NCBI GenBank assembly: GCA_022605955.1
Contig: JAKCOZ010000001.1
Location: 23,986,146 to 24,050,145, forward strand
Length of the DNA: 64,000 nt
Direction: 5' to 3'
Source of the DNA: Rallus limicola
Lineage: Eukaryota > Chordata > Aves > Gruiformes > Rallidae
How positions within the stretch are numbered: the first letter of the stretch is position 1; the number at the start of each line of letters is the position of its first letter. Positions 1 to 13,540 of the stretch are shown piece after piece. Made by a program: the position numbers and the translations under genes. The notes beneath the pieces are model-generated. The model was not told the DNA's origin. It did no database searches and saw nothing but the letters and a program-made list of their open reading frames with translations.

Positions 1-343
1 CCTCATCTGAAACAGATTACAGGAATTTATATCTAGCACTGTCCCCAAGATAAAGAATTGCAGCTATGTCTACACAATAAATTGGAGACTCTGGGTAAAA
101 GACTGATACGAAGAAAAGACAATGTGGGGTTTCCAAGATATACTTCCAATATGTTTTGAAAGATAATGATGTTTAACTCTCCAAATTCAAGTGCTCTTTT
201 CCCTGAGTAGCCTTTGAAAATAAAAAAATATTACCTTTAAAGTCAAATGTTAGCAAACTAGAAGAGGGTGAAGTTTAGGTTTCTGATCTTACAGTGGTAG
301 CGAAACTCTCATGCCATCATTCGGCTTATCTTTTCTCAAATAC
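1..343. other. Unannotated AT-rich DNA
   Basis: No repeat family, exon or RNA gene is recognised here. The stretch runs directly into the purine tract that begins at 344. Confidence 0.6.
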
Positions 344-681
344 AGAGAAAAGAGGAAAGGGAAAAGTAAAGGTACAAGAAGAAAGAAGAAAGAGAAAGAA
401 CAAAGAAGAAAGAAGAAGAAGGAGGAGAAAGAAGAAGAAGGAAAAGGAGAAGTTAAAGGAAAAGGAAAAGAAAAGGGAGAAAAAAAAGGGAAATAAAAGG
501 GAAAAGGAGAAGGGGGAAGGAGAATGAGGAGGAAATGAAAGGAAAGAGGAGAGGAGAAGAGAGGAGAGGAGAGGAGAGGAGAGGAGAGGAGAGGAGAGGA
601 GAGGAGAGGAGAGGAGAGGAGAGGAGAGGAGAGGAGAGGAGAGGAGAGGAGAGGAGAGGAGAGGAGAGGAGAGGAGAGAGA
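344..681 (+). repeat. Long homopurine tract (GA-rich)
   Basis: The + strand is almost entirely A and G over 338 bases. Only nine pyrimidines interrupt it, at 367, 373, 375, 401, 453, 454, 494, 525 and 536. From 537 to 681 there is no pyrimidine at all. The left part is irregular GAA/GGA/AAAG repeats and the right part is a regular pentanucleotide array. Long polypurine-polypyrimidine tracts are known to adopt triplex (H-DNA) structures and to vary in length; that it does so here is inference. Open frames across it, lysine/arginine/glutamate-rich on + and serine/proline/leucine-rich on -, are products of the repeat. Confidence 0.95.
546..675 (+). repeat. (GAGGA)n microsatellite, 26 units
   Basis: This is a tandem pentanucleotide array: two GAGGA units (546-555), one GAAGA variant (556-560), then 23 uninterrupted GAGGA units (561-675). 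It ends at GAGAG before unique DNA. The near-perfect run suggests a young or actively length-changing array. Copy number in an assembly may be wrong. Confidence 0.97.
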
Positions 682-3600
682 TACTATGGAAACATCATAC
701 AAGCTTTCCCTTTCTTGAATTTCCTTCAAGATTTTTTGTGGAGAATATTTGGCTTCAGTAACATTCAGAAACTCTCAAGAGACAAAGAATTCAAGTGCTT
801 TGATTCAGATTTTAAACGAAGCATGTCTGTGTTTATCAGTACAAAGGGGAAGGAATCTGCTCCTAACAGCAACACAGCACTTGATTAAAAAAGAACAGAG
901 TAATACTCCAGAGTGAGACATAGTGATGAATAAAGAAAAAGAAAAATGAAATACAGATCCAAGAAACAGCTTTCACAGTGGTTTAGCTACATGGGATGTT
1001 GATTACACTCAGAAGATATTCACATGTTTTACATATACCAGAAAATGTTAAGAAAAATAATCCCAACTACCAAATGCACAAGAAATCCCCTTTTCTTTAG
1101 AAAAATTGTTTCCTGGCTTCTGTTCTTCATTCTTGTCAACGGCATGAAAAGAACTGAATATAGCAATAGGTAACCCTATTAACCACACCGGAGGAACTGT
1201 GCTCTCTTTCGTCTGGAGTAAGGTTCCTTTTAATGATGTGGTTCCTTTTTTTGTCAATTAAATGTTTACAACCTCTTAAAGATGTGCAGTTAGTAACAAA
1301 GGGCATTAGTAGAGAATAAAGCCATTCCACAGTTCAACATCTTGCATGATTATGGAGGCATAAAATACTGAAACGTGCCTTCAGAAGTTATAGGAGAAAA
1401 CATGGCTCCATTTCACCTGCTCTGCATTCTGCCAAGACTGTACCAGGTTGGCTACAACTAGTAGTGGATACACACTATTTCACGGCTTGCAGCGGCATTT
1501 ATGGTGGCATGCATGCACTAGAGAGCAGATAAACATGTAACAATTCAGATAAATAGCAGCAAGGACTGCATCTCTGGGGTCTATCAAAAACAAACATTCC
1601 ATTCCATCTATTCATATTGCCCAGATTGTCTGACACTTTCATCTTCTTTATATCAAATAATTTTGCATCAAAGCATTCCTTCCTCTTGGTAGAGTGTGGG
1701 TAGACAGGCCTCTGTATTTGTTGTGGTACAAGGTCTACTGAGTAGGACTGATTCTCACCCTTAAGAGAATTACCACCTTTCTCTGTCTCAAAATGGCTGT
1801 ACTCTGCCAAGATTCCTCTTTTGGATTGCTGCCACTTCTAGGAAGTGTTTTAAATTTAAATTTAACTAAGGGTGCCAAAGCTGTATTTGCGTCAATGAAA
1901 CAAGCTTGCACACTCGATCATGCTCAATTTGTCAACAGTGGAGAAGTGTCTGTGGACATGTCAGGGGTATCAAGAAGATGTTTCAGCTGTTAAGGTTTGA
2001 TTCATGTCACTGACTGAGTGAGAAGGTGGTACTGAAGCCTACATTTGTAGAAACAAATAAATAAATGAAATGCAACTAAAGAAAAGGAGAGGAGCTCTAT
2101 AGCAAACACAGTAAAAACCATAATGTACTTTGAAAGTAAACAAAAAAATGTGCATGCCAGACATGAGTTACTATGTTGAAAGGATGTTATTTTTTTGTTT
2201 TTCTTTATTGCTGAAATCCCAAGAACTCCCACATGAGTATTGGACCCCATAAACAACACAGTTCTCGGCAGGACACTAGGAGATTGTCTGCTGAACAAGT
2301 CAAGGCCAATAATGTGTAATTAGGCAGCTGTAAAAGAGCAGGAGGTTGTGTATTCTCAAACACAGAGTGAGAAAAACATGTTGCACTGGTGTATGGTCTG
2401 TCTGCATGCAAGGTGAGAAAGTACTCAAATTTAGTAGGGATTAGGTAGTGGAATTTAAGCTGCACTCAAATGTGTATGTTAAGCCATATGTAATCACTAC
2501 AAAGCAGATAGTTTAAGGGGAATCTTTTAATTGTGTAAGCTGCAGATTTCCCAGTTAAGGGTAGCCAAAATGCCAAATTTGATTAGAGATGCAACAAAAT
2601 TAGAATCAGTGGGGATAAATTTATATAAACGTACTGTTTATTTCTGAGGAAAACGTGCAGAAGAAGGGAAGAGCAATGAAAAGGTGTGTTTGTGTGGGTA
2701 TTGGGGTAAGTGGAATATATGGTGTAAATTCAACCAGGCAACAAAGGAGGGTGGACTTTCTGTTGGTAGGGGCGCAAACATACCCAACTGTGCTGTGGAC
2801 TTGCAGACTCGAGCCCATGAGGATTACAGAGGGAATCCCAATGGACAGTCCTGTAGAATTTCCCATCGGTTCTGTGCCTGGAAGGCTTGATGTGGGAAGG
2901 TGGAGCAAAGGTGGACAGAACTGCATCCTAATACTAATTGGACTGAGAAGGAAAGGGTGGCATAATTGTATTTTAATAGCAGCTGCGTGCAATTAACAAA
3001 ATTTAAGAGTGATAAATAGCAGCTTCATAATTGTGTATAATAATGTGCAAAATGATGTAATTGTAAATTGATAACAGTGGTGTGTCCATTAGTTAATTAG
3101 GTTATTGACTTTTTGATTTTTCAGTTTCTTAGCAGCTTGTTGCAAAATCAATAAACATTATTGACTCTTGCACTGGTTATGTTTCAAGGCTGTATTCTGA
3201 AGGTGGAGTCGAACCACATGGTACTGGTAATGGCACTATTCTCTGTTGAATTTAAAAACGGAATTGCACAGCTCTTCACAGAATCTCACACTATTCCTAT
3301 GTTACAGGTGTCTCAATTGGGTTTCTTAACTCCAGGGAGGAAAACTCTGATTTCAGCATTCTATACAACTACAAGAGAGATGCTTTATCTCACTGTCTAG
3401 GACCAACCTGCTTTGTATAGACCAGGAGTTCTGCAGTACCCAATGCAGATCCACTCTGTTTTCAGATATGTATAACCTGCAACACTCCTGTGAACACATT
3501 TTATGAGCTGCTGATAGGAAGAAATTTACCTGCATGGAACTGTTGAGTAAATTTGAATTAGCGTATTTATTTAAATCAAAGTATATTCACAAATTCAAAG

Positions 3601-6019
3601 GAGCAGATGTGCCAAACTTTTTGTTTCCACTTTGTATCTGCTTGAATGTTTATTTCCACAATGACACACATACTTCTCCAAACTTTTTTTTTAAGATATA
3701 ATTCCAGAGATATAAGCAATCTTCAACGGACCCTCCTTAACAATTGTCAAGGATAGGGAAAAAAAAGGACATATTTCTACAGTCTTTCTATGGTTATTTT
3801 CTGGATGGGTTCTGTCAGTTTGAAACATGAATATCACTCATTTTAATTTTGGCAAATCCTAAATTATAGTTAATAATTACAGGCACTGTCACTCAAAGCT
3901 AAGATGGACATTTGATCATTTACTTTTCTTCCTGAGAATTTTTCAAGATATATAGGAATGACAGGCTTGAGCATTACCTCAGGTATAATCAGAATCAAAA
4001 ATTTCTCAAAGTTACTGCAAGCAAGAACTTATTGCAAGCAAGAACTTCCTGCAATAATGTCTAAATTATTCAAATATTCACCAAATTGTACAGCTCCTGG
4101 AAAAAAAAATTCTTAAAAGCTGTTTTTATATTTGTTACCACATTATTTTAATTTTACTTGTATTTTTCATATTGTGTAATTGAAGTAGATTGTAGGAAGC
4201 TCCAAAAAGCCTGTATTGCTTGGCAAGAAAACATTTCCCTGAAATGACATCTGCATTGCTGCTTTTTAAAATTTTGTTAGCCTCCAAAGAGCCAATGTAT
4301 CGAAGCTGAGAAACTAGTTATAAAAGCCTGTGAAAGTATTAGCTATGGCATTTCTGCAATTAAAATGTAAATATTTCTTGTATGTTCCATTACTGATGTT
4401 ACTATTTTCACAGGCTTTCTTGTGATTTTTTTAAGAGACTCTACACACTTTTTCTTATTGAGTATGCCAGTCTCTTTATACCAGCTCAACCTACCATACA
4501 GTTCAGCACCTGCAGTGCGCATAGATATATGTCTACATTATCAGGAATTAATATTCCAAAATTATACATTTAGTACTCTAGTCCCCTAAAGTCTCCATTA
4601 AAAATATCATTTTTTCCTTTGAGAATAAATGTTCAGATATTTCTTCTTACACATATTCTCTGTCTCCCTACTCTAGATCCAATAAAGACTTAGCAATTTT
4701 TATTTTTTGTTTTTCACTTCTTGTTGAACTGTAACTATAGCATAAGGGATCTGGAGAAATTGAGAGATTATGGGACAGTGGCCAAAAGCTAAATAGGCAT
4801 CTCTTTCTCATTCAACGTCTGATTATTTTTATCAAATTACAGGAGCATTTCATGTAATTATCTCATGCTTCTTCTTAACTTTATCACAAAATCCCTTTGT
4901 CTGCTGCTTTTAAGTGACTTCTGCTTTGTCTTTTTTTTTTCTACCTGTGTAAGTTGTAACTTTGATTTTCTCTTTCTGATTTATCAAGCATGTTTCCTCT
5001 CCCTCTTTACCTCTTGTTTCTGATCAGGTAGTTAGGATCTGTAGTCTCAGTCCTTGATTTAACAGTTCTGGTGGAATTACTCCTGTTGTGCAAATCTGAG
5101 CACCGTGATAAACAAATAGCAATTCATATTGCTCTTCCTACTGTCACTGTGCTTCGCTGATAATGAAAAAGATCACTTCTGAAGCCCTTGAATCCCCACT
5201 GATCATTTGTTAATGGGCACTCCATAAACATGAATTGGAAAATTTGTCAGTGTTGGAGTATAAAAGAAAACATTTTGTTCTAGTAATTCAGATATTCCCA
5301 CAAGATATTTTAATATTGCTATTGCTGATAACAGGAAAGAACCCAAATGCACTTCAGAGGTTTTTCACTCCTCTCGAGCTGGGATTTTTTGTCAGAGGGA
5401 TTTGTGTTTATGACTAATGATTCTGAAATTTAAGAAGGGGTTTTTGAAATTCTCTAAACTGAAGACATCTGCCACTATATCTACCTAAAATTGCATAGGA
5501 TACAGTTCTTTTCTGAAGACTTAAAATTTATCTTAACTTCAACATCCAATTGTCAGGCAGTTTAGTTTAACTATCTGCAAAGTGCAAATCAACCAACACA
5601 ATGTAACCTTATCCTGCTGGCGAATGTTGCCAATAACAGCTATAGAAAGAAGCACCTCTGAAAACTATTTTAATTTTTACATTAGGGATTGATATGGATC
5701 TTTAGGAAATGAGTTCTGTTTTTTGCATGAAATCTTCAAGAAGTTATTCATTCAATGTCATTTTTTGATACCGTGTTTCCAGTTAAAAAACTTAAGCTTG
5801 TATCCAGACATTTTGTGTTCTTGTATCAGGGCAGCGGCTGCTTCAGGAGCAGCAGGTTAGCATCTGGCAGGAACCCAGAAAGGAAAGCACATCTGAAGAG
5901 ACAGAGCACACTGCAACATGACTTTCTCAAGAATACCACTAAAATCCTTCTGACTCATTCCTAGGATTGTGGTTCATGACAGGAGAGCTGACTTGTTTGG
6001 TTGATGACTACCCATATAA
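682..6019. other. Unique AT-rich DNA, no gene recognised
   Basis: No exon or transposon is recognised. Open frames are short and unlike known proteins. Within it lies a 17-bp tandem duplication at 4014-4047. The segment near 2985-3160, with several TAATTA/ATTAAT motifs, looks less repetitive than its surroundings, but nothing specific can be assigned. Confidence 0.5.
4014..4047. repeat. 17-bp tandem duplication
   Basis: Two head-to-tail copies, 4014-4030 and 4031-4047, differ at one base near the start. Each contains the core GCAAGCAAGAACTT. This fits replication slippage. Confidence 0.85.
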
Positions 6020-6790
6020 ACTATATGTTTAACAACACCAAGTGTAGAGTGCTGCACATGGGATGTAACAACCCCATGCAGCGATACAGACTTGGGGAAG
6101 AATAGCTAGACAGCAGTCAGGCAGAGAAGGACCTGGGGATGTTGGTTGACATCTGACTGAATATGAGTCAGCTGTGTGCCCAGGTGACCAAGAAGGCCAA
6201 TGGCATCCTGGCTTGTATCAGAAATAGTGTGGCCAGTAGATCTAGGGAGGTGGTTGTGTCACTGTACTTGGCATTCATAGGCTGCACCTTGAGTACTGTG
6301 TCCAGTTCTGGGCTCCTCACTGTAAGAAGGATATTGAGGTCATCTAGCATGTCCAAAGAAGGGTAACCAGGCTGGTGAAGGGACTGGAGGGCAAATCATA
6401 TGAGGAGAGGCTGAGGGAGCAGGGGATATTTAGCCTTGAGAAGAGGAGGCTGAGGGGAGACCTTATCACCACCTACAATTACCTGAAAGGAGGTTGTAGA
6501 GAGGTGGGTGATGGTCTCTTCAGCCAGGTGACAGGTGATAGGACAAGGGGAAATGGCACAAAGCTGTGCCAGGGCTGGTTCAGATTAGATGTTAGGAAAA
6601 AAATTTTCACTGAAAGAGTTGCCAGGGCCTGGAACAGGCTGCCCAGGGAGGTGGTGAAGTCACCATCCCTGGATGTGTTTAAAAGAGGCATAGATGAGGT
6701 ACTTAGAGATATGGTTTAGTTTAGGACAGGAACAGCTGGACTTCATGATCTTAAAGGTCTTTTCCAAACTGGTGATTCTGTGATTCTGTG
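6020..6790 (+). mobile_element. CR1 LINE, 5'-truncated, 3' end present
   Basis: This is the longest CR1 copy in the window. It covers the last part of ORF2 (downstream of the reverse-transcriptase core), the short 3' UTR, and the tail, where ATTCTGTG occurs twice (6775-6790). The start is approximate: similarity to CR1 becomes clear near 6027, at words equivalent to the usual AAGTGCAGGGTCCTGCAC. CR1 is the dominant avian LINE and is reverse transcribed from its 3' end, which explains the 5' truncation. The copy is old, with a frameshift and an in-frame stop in the coding part. Confidence 0.93.
6163..6719 (+). pseudogene. CR1 ORF2 C-terminal remnant, frameshifted
   Basis: Translation gives the familiar end of the CR1 ORF2 protein. 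The N-terminal part includes [15 protein letters not shown] and SREV words (6163 to ~6279). After a one-base deletion near 6279-6281 the frame shifts, giving VQRR-, LVKGLE-, SYEERLRE- and [14 protein letters not shown] motifs, then [13 protein letters not shown] and PSLDVFK words before the stop at 6717-6719. A TAG at 6345-6347 also interrupts the restored frame. The piece lies downstream of the catalytic reverse-transcriptase motifs, so it cannot encode an active enzyme. It is a decayed fragment, not a host gene. Confidence 0.88.
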
Positions 6791-9700
6791 AAACTCATTT
6801 TAGCTCCTGAAACATCAGTAGAAATGAAGAAGGCACTGCAGAGCCACAAAGTTACATTTTTACTTTTCAGTGCTTGGCTAGCTGGTGACTTTAAGACTTA
6901 CACAGTTGTACTGAAGCCTGATGCAAAACTTTAGGCAACCAGGATATGGTAGCATCAAAAGGTAAAGGATGCACAGACTGCACGCATCTTTGAGTTAGAC
7001 AAGGACTGCAAGAAATGTTTGTCCCTGATATCCCTGAGATTTGCCTTGAATCTTTGTTAAAAATCATGCCATAAGTTGTTAAGGAAGCAATTTGGCTGTG
7101 TTTGCAGGCATCAGTTTCTTTACCTACTTGTTCATTAAATAACAGTTATCCTCCTCTCTATACTATTACATTTGCAAGTTGCTTGACTACATGAAGACTA
7201 ATTTGAAAATTGGATTTAAAACAGACAGTAAAGCTCAAATTTATCAAAGCTTTCATCTCTCTACTGGTTCAATCACTTCTAAATTTTCCAGGTCACTTCA
7301 TGTCTTTCTCAGTGGCTTGTTCTGATGGAATTGCAGTATTTCTATCAGGTTATGTCCTCTGTTTAAATCCTAGTGCAAAAAGCATTTTTGTCAGGAAATC
7401 TCCCAGTGAACCCAGTTCTTAAGGGTAATAGTCACAATTTTTTTTTCCACTAACTGCTACTATTATTTATACAGTTCTTTGATCTGTGGCCAGCTCTCTA
7501 GTTTTGTCAGTCTAAAACATTTCCATAGGCATTCTAAGATACACTGCTAATATACTGGTTCCGCGTTCTAGTTCTCCAGTATCAGATTTCTCCAGCATTG
7601 CATCTACAAACAGCTTCTGACAGACTCTTCAACAACTTATTTCTTCTTTCATTATAAAAATTCTCCCAATCACAAAACCCATACTGACTCTCTTATTCAT
7701 GAAAATACAATTCTTGGCTTTTTTTTTTTTTAGCAAAAATTTAGGTGATTGATCTACACAAAAGGAATCAGAGCACCTGGCAGATTACCACATTCTCAGC
7801 TATTTGTTTTCATGCTGATCACAGTTTTAGCTCTGTCCTTTGCAATCAGTGAGTACCATGAAAATAAATTCCTATTTGCATAACTGTATGGGATATAGTG
7901 GCTCTTAACATGAACTTCCTTTCTAGTTATGTAGATATGTATTTCTACAGATGAAGAACTTTTTTTTTTCCCCTACTAGTCACTATGACCATTATGCACT
8001 GTGGTCCTTTCTAAAAATGCTATTAGTGTAACTGAAAACAGAAACAGAACTTTTTTGCTTAAAGAGACAATCAGTAAGTGCAAATAATAAATAATGAATA
8101 ATGTCTAGTTGAAGTAAACAACAGGTAAACAATTGAAGGTTGATGTATTTACATAAACTATTGGCTGAACAATACAAATGACAAATGCTTCATCAAAGTT
8201 AAAAAATAGTTCAGAGGGTAAATCATAGAAAACACTAACTTCATCAGATAAATTACAGGAAATACTTTGTCTATGAAATTTATTGTTGAAAAATAATAAA
8301 CATTGAAATAATCTGAAATATTCACACAATCTTCAATTCTAAATTATCCGTAAAAAAACCCCAAACAAAACGTAAAATAAAACCCCCAGAAAACAAATGT
8401 AGTACCACTTCAGATGGCTTAATAAAACTGCTACTCAGTCTACAGCATAAGTAGCAGACAAATGCATAAATGAAATTGCTAGAATGCCTAAAGAATAAAT
8501 ACGAAATGAATACTGAGAGGTTGATAACATCACTGTGTAAATTGCTTGTGAGATATCATTTGACATTTTTCTTTCAGTTTCATAATTTCAGAAAAGATAT
8601 CCCTGAAAGTGAAGGATGGAGGAAAGATTGACAAAATGTTATGCATAATACATAATGGAAAGACAATTATTTCAACAGAAGGAGAGATTTAAATATTGAG
8701 TCTGCTCAGTTTAGTAATGACATGACCAAAAGTGGGCATTTCAAGAACCTAGAAGAAATTCCTAGTGAACATACAGTGACAGTAAATCTGACTCCTAGTG
8801 AACATACTGATGACTGTAAATCAGCACCTACTGTCCTTACATCTCAAGAAGGAGGAGGTGTTCAATAAAACAGGATACAAGCTGAAGTTCATGAATAGAA
8901 ATACTATTTACATAGCTTATGGCTTAAATACAGAGCTCACTGACACAAGATAATTGTCAGAATAAACTTTGCAATGTTTATAAAAGGCAAAGGCAATCGA
9001 CATTTATATTGATGTATATATAAATACAGGAGGCATATAACCCTCATCCTTCAGCATACATACCAAGTTCCAGTTGAGAAGAAATTGTAAGACATTCCTC
9101 AAATGGACAAGTTATTCAATCTTTATTGACTCTATCTGTTCTACTCTCTTACAGAAAGTAAAAAAGAAAGAATTTGACTATTGCTATTTCTCTGTCTATC
9201 TAGCTCTAGGAAAGCGTGCCAAACCAAAACACTTATGTAGGTCCATGCAAGAAGGAAATGATGGGCTCAGGAAGAGATTGATTTCAATGAATCTCCTCCA
9301 AACTGATGGCAAGCTAGACATGGTATACATACCTGGGGAAATAACATTCCTTCTTGAAAAAAAATAAAAATGCCTATCACAAAACCTGATATTATATACA
9401 TTAATCTAGCGAATGGAGTCAACATTTTTTAGTCACTGCTATTGAGCACAATTACAGAAAAAATGTGCAGGAACAGGACTAGTTTGCCTTTGGCAACACA
9501 GTCTTTTACCTAAAAGCCAAAATGCCTTTAACATAAATAAACATTTCAATCTCAAATGTTAGGCCATCTCCTAATGGCAGTTAATTAGTTACTGTTCAGC
9601 AAGGGAATTCCTTGTTCAATATCTCATAGAAGTCTTTTCAAGTATGGTCTGGGGTATAGATTTCCATTGAATTACAAAGATTGCCATAATGCTAATTTGT

Positions 9701-12379
9701 CACACTGTTTAATAGAAATAGCCTTTGTGAGGCATTAGACACCAGGACCTTGCTCCAGTTTCTGGAAACTCTTTCTGGATGCCTGAAGTATTTGATCTCT
9801 GAGGGGTGAGTTCAAGTAGCATCCCAATTTGATATGCCATTAGCTAGCTCTGCACTAATAAGAAAGTAAAATTTAGCATTGAGTCACAAAGTTATCTGAG
9901 GGAGACAAATGTAACAGGAAAGAGCATATTTTCAACTATGTCTTTCCCAGACAGTACAGTTAATTACTGTCTTTAATAAGTAACCTCAGACTTCATGCAT
10001 TCTCCTTGAAAAGGCATGGGTGAGATGGCTAATGCTGGCAGTCAGTTTTTCTGACTTATTTCATTTGCATGTTATTTCAAATTAGCTAGTGCTTTTTATA
10101 CTAGTACTATGACAACCTTTCTGCTATATCCACTACTGTGAGAGGAAGAAAACTTTGATTTGACTTTGTAAAGGAATCACTTTCTTCCTTTTTTTTCTTT
10201 GTGGTTACTTGTCTTCATTCACAAATATCTTCTAACCTTCAAATACCTATCAGCATTTCTACAGTCTCCAGATGATGGTTTGGATCTAATCCAAATAATT
10301 GTATGTAATATAAAACTAATACAAATATATTTTACTTTCACTGAATACATATCTAGTATTTAGAAAAATTAAGCTCTCTCAAGAAGGTGGTAAGGAGGTC
10401 CCAAAGAGTTGGACTGGGACTTTGTCTCAGGTTGGGCGACTCAGGTATCATTTCTCTGAAGGGACACTAATGGTGCTTCTTCCAAACTCAGCCCAAGATG
10501 ACTGATGAATATTTCATTTTCATACACCAAGCACTGACTGGGTCATGGTACAGCTGGCTGAAGGAGTAATACTTTAAAGACTGAAAGGTGGCATAGCCCA
10601 AATTTTAGCTCATTCTCTTGCAGGGAGGTTTTCAGACCCTCTGGAGGGAACTGAGCCCATGTTTTCTAACTTTTCTCTACAAGGTTAAATTATTTTATTT
10701 AAACAGCAGTACTGTTCCAGCAAGGCAGTTTTTCAAAATGCAGTTTGCATTTATGGTCACCTCAAAATACCTGAAAATTACAGTTTAATGTTGCCCAGTT
10801 AAATGCTGGCCTACATATCTATAAAAGGACTATGATACAGGTCTTTATGGCTACTGTCCTGTTTTATCTTTTAAAATAAACAGAAAAGGGTTGAAGTTAG
10901 CCTCTAAACTGCATCTGACAGACTGGGGAAAACAGGTACACATCCATTGTCAAAATGCAAATTCAGTTTTAGTAAGTGTTTATTCATAAGATTTCATTCC
11001 CTCTTTTAAAAATGTAAGGATACACAGCATAGTATTCAAATTTAAAATTAATTCTTTAACTACAGAATGAATGCAAGGGTTTTGTGTTCATATTTGTAAC
11101 TGTAAAAATATTTTTGTCGTCTTCTTTTGGCTCCAGATAAACAACACATTTGAGGTTAATTTGAAGCAGTTCTTCTTTTCTCTTCATTTTTGAGAATTGG
11201 CAGTAAACTGAAAAAAATCAATGATTTACACAGTTTTCCTCCATGACCCAGAGTTCTGTGATTCATCACTCCTTTCTCAAGTTTCATTAGCTTTTGTCTA
11301 AATTCTTAGTCTCTTCTGGAGGCACATAGTTTATTTTCTGCTTCATCTTCCTTAAGGAAAGAAATGGCTTGCTCATTTATAGCATAACCAGCATTGATAT
11401 TAAGTAGCCTTGCTGCATACATATATGTCTTTTGACAGCTAAATAAACATGAAAGCAGAAAATAAATGATTCAAAATGAACAAAAGTCTTATGATTTCTT
11501 CCTTCTCATTTAAAATAATTTCCACAACAATTGATGCTATGATTAGCAGTTGTAACTGTAGTAAAATCTACAAATTTTGAATACAGACATTAATTCATAT
11601 CCAACAAAAATAACAAAAAAGTTACATGGATATATCTTTCAATACATCTCATTACTTGTATTAATTCCTATTTGAAGTCCAGAAACATTTCATTTAAATT
11701 CTCAATACTGTTCTAGTCAGTGATTTCCCTCTACTATTGAATGATTCTTAATAAATAATACTCTGAGATTGCTGTTATTATCAGTATAACATATTCCAGT
11801 GTAAGGGACTGGAAATTTTGCATTGGCATTTCCCCTGAAATCAGACTGATGGATGAAAGAGAAGGAAGCAGAATTTGACTCCTGTAGGTGCTATGTATTT
11901 TTTTTTGCAGCTCAAAGCATGGATGCAAAATCATTAGTCACAGTGAAATCACTGTTTTACGATGAAGCAAAATATAACTTGCATTAACCCCTCTTGTTAC
12001 ACTCTCTGCTTCTGAAATTCTCTGCAAAGATTGGATGTTTTCATGAGCATGTTTTCAGAATCAGCTTTCCTGGAAAATGTTATGAGGTTTACAGGGGATG
12101 GGAGCAGGAGAGAAGGAAGCTAGAGGGAGGGTTGTAATCAAACTTTTGTTCAGCTTTGTGCCTTTCCTCCCCAGAATTCTTGCTTCACAGCAGAGCACCA
12201 AACTTACCCAATGTTTTTCAAAAGGCTTCCTTGAGAGGAGAGAAGAAAATATTAAGGAGACAGTCACCTGGACATATATATCCCTTCATTTTGAAGGATG
12301 TTGAAGAAGAAAACTGAAATTCCCTAAACAGCATCCATCCATCCATAGGGACATGGGGTAGGAGGGGAAATAAGTGTGT
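6791..12379. other. Unique AT-rich DNA, no gene recognised
   Basis: No exon, RNA gene or confident transposon is seen. The segment contains A/C-rich low complexity near 8346-8396 and a 33-bp imperfect tandem duplication at 8760-8825. Open frames are short and unrecognised. The 97-codon frame at 9074-9367 has no recognisable domain. Confidence 0.5.
8760..8825. repeat. 33-bp imperfect tandem duplication
   Basis: Copy one (8760-8792) and copy two (8793-8825) both begin TCCTAGTGAACATAC and both carry GTAAATC near the end. They differ at a handful of positions, mainly in the middle. The copies abut exactly, so this is a local tandem duplication older than the perfect one at 21861. Confidence 0.85.
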
Positions 12380-12440
12380 CATAAAATCATTGAATAAGTT
12401 GAATTGAGCAGATTCTGCAGATCATCGGTTTCATGTGCTT
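12380..12440 (-). mobile_element. Probable degraded CR1 3' tail
   Basis: The stretch beginning CATAAAATCATTGAAT and ending CAGATCATCGG resembles the antisense 3' end of CR1, usually AGAATCATAGAAT, then GGTTGGAAGGGACC, then AGATCATC. The central GGAAGGGACC word is not preserved, so identity rests on both ends and their spacing. It could be chance similarity. Confidence 0.4.
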
Positions 12441-13494
12441 CCATGCACTGTCAGCCTCTGGTTGCTTATTAACATGGGGCAAAAATGTTGTTTTAGTGAC
12501 ACCTCATAAACTAAAACCATTGTGGAAAGACAGGAAAGAGCTCAAGGGCATTGTCAAAGTCTGACACATCTGCACCACAGACAACCTGTTGAATTCCCAG
12601 AACCACTCTGAAAGTGGATCACACCTCATTTAAATATAAAACAGACCATTCTACACTCCTCTCCCTTCCCTAGAGTTGTGCCTGTCAATCTGGGCTGGTG
12701 AAAAAAAATCACTTCCAACATCAAGTTACCCAAGAAGTCTGGGATGTGGCACATTTCCAGGTACATGTTTAAGTTTATCACTATCACCATAATATTTGTT
12801 GCACATTCCTATGCACTAGTACTAAAGAACTGCAGGGAAATGCAAGCAGGTAGTAAGTGTCACTCTGTGGCATACACTATAGCAATCTATCATCCTTGTA
12901 ATACATCAACTAGAGTTCAATTTATGGATTAAAATCTTGAAGCTTTGCTCATTTATGATGTCATATGGCTACTTGATGACCTGTAAAAACAGTGCCAAAT
13001 TACAGCTGCTTCTTTGGATAGGACTTTTTGTATTCTAAGTTTTTAATACTACAAATGATTGCAGAAAGACTTTAAAGAAGCAGCCTTGTAAGAGAGTAAA
13101 CATCTTAATGAAACCAAGTACTGTGGTGAAAAAAGGAAAATAGTCCAGATGGGTGAACTAGGTATAAAGAATTGACTTGATTAAAAAACTCCCAACTGCT
13201 CATCTGGATGTTATTTCTGATCTGACCACATTGCAGGTTTCCACCATTGCCTTTTTTTGTTTGTGTGTTTTATTAGGTACAGCTTCCTTGTGTCCTGTTT
13301 ATAACATATATAAATATATAATTTTGACCCAGTCTTTTAGACCTCTGTTAAGCTCACTCAGTGATTTTGCCAGATATGCTGTAAGATTACAGGCTAATTT
13401 CCCCATAGCACAGATATACCTTTCATGAACTTACATTATTAACTGGACTGTGAAATGTCCTCCAGACTGCCTTCTGGTGTCATGAACAAGGAAG
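12441..13494. other. Unique DNA, nothing recognised
   Basis: No repeat or coding feature is recognised. The open frames here do not resemble known proteins. Confidence 0.5.
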
Positions 13495-13540
13495 GTCTAT
13501 GATCCTGTCTGGTCTCGTAAGCTCAGTCAGGTGTGAGAAA
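13495..13540 (+). repeat. 5S rRNA-like segment, possible ancient SINE head
   Basis: The 31-base word starting GATCCTGTCTGGTCTCG at 13501 and running through AAGCT and CAGG matches about 25 of 31 positions of the internal region of vertebrate 5S rRNA (GATCTCGTCTGATCTCGGAAGCT...). Amniote genomes contain AmnSINE1, a 5S-headed SINE whose copies are old. The remaining 5S parts on either side are not convincingly present, so this is either a fragment of such a SINE, a 5S pseudogene piece, or chance. It is not a functional 5S gene. Confidence 0.33.

Noticed and set aside
289..729. 146-codon minus-strand frame made of serine-serine-proline-leucine-leucine repeats
   Set aside because: It is a translation of the (GAGGA)n array and its purine flank. 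A five-base repeat without stops is open by chance.
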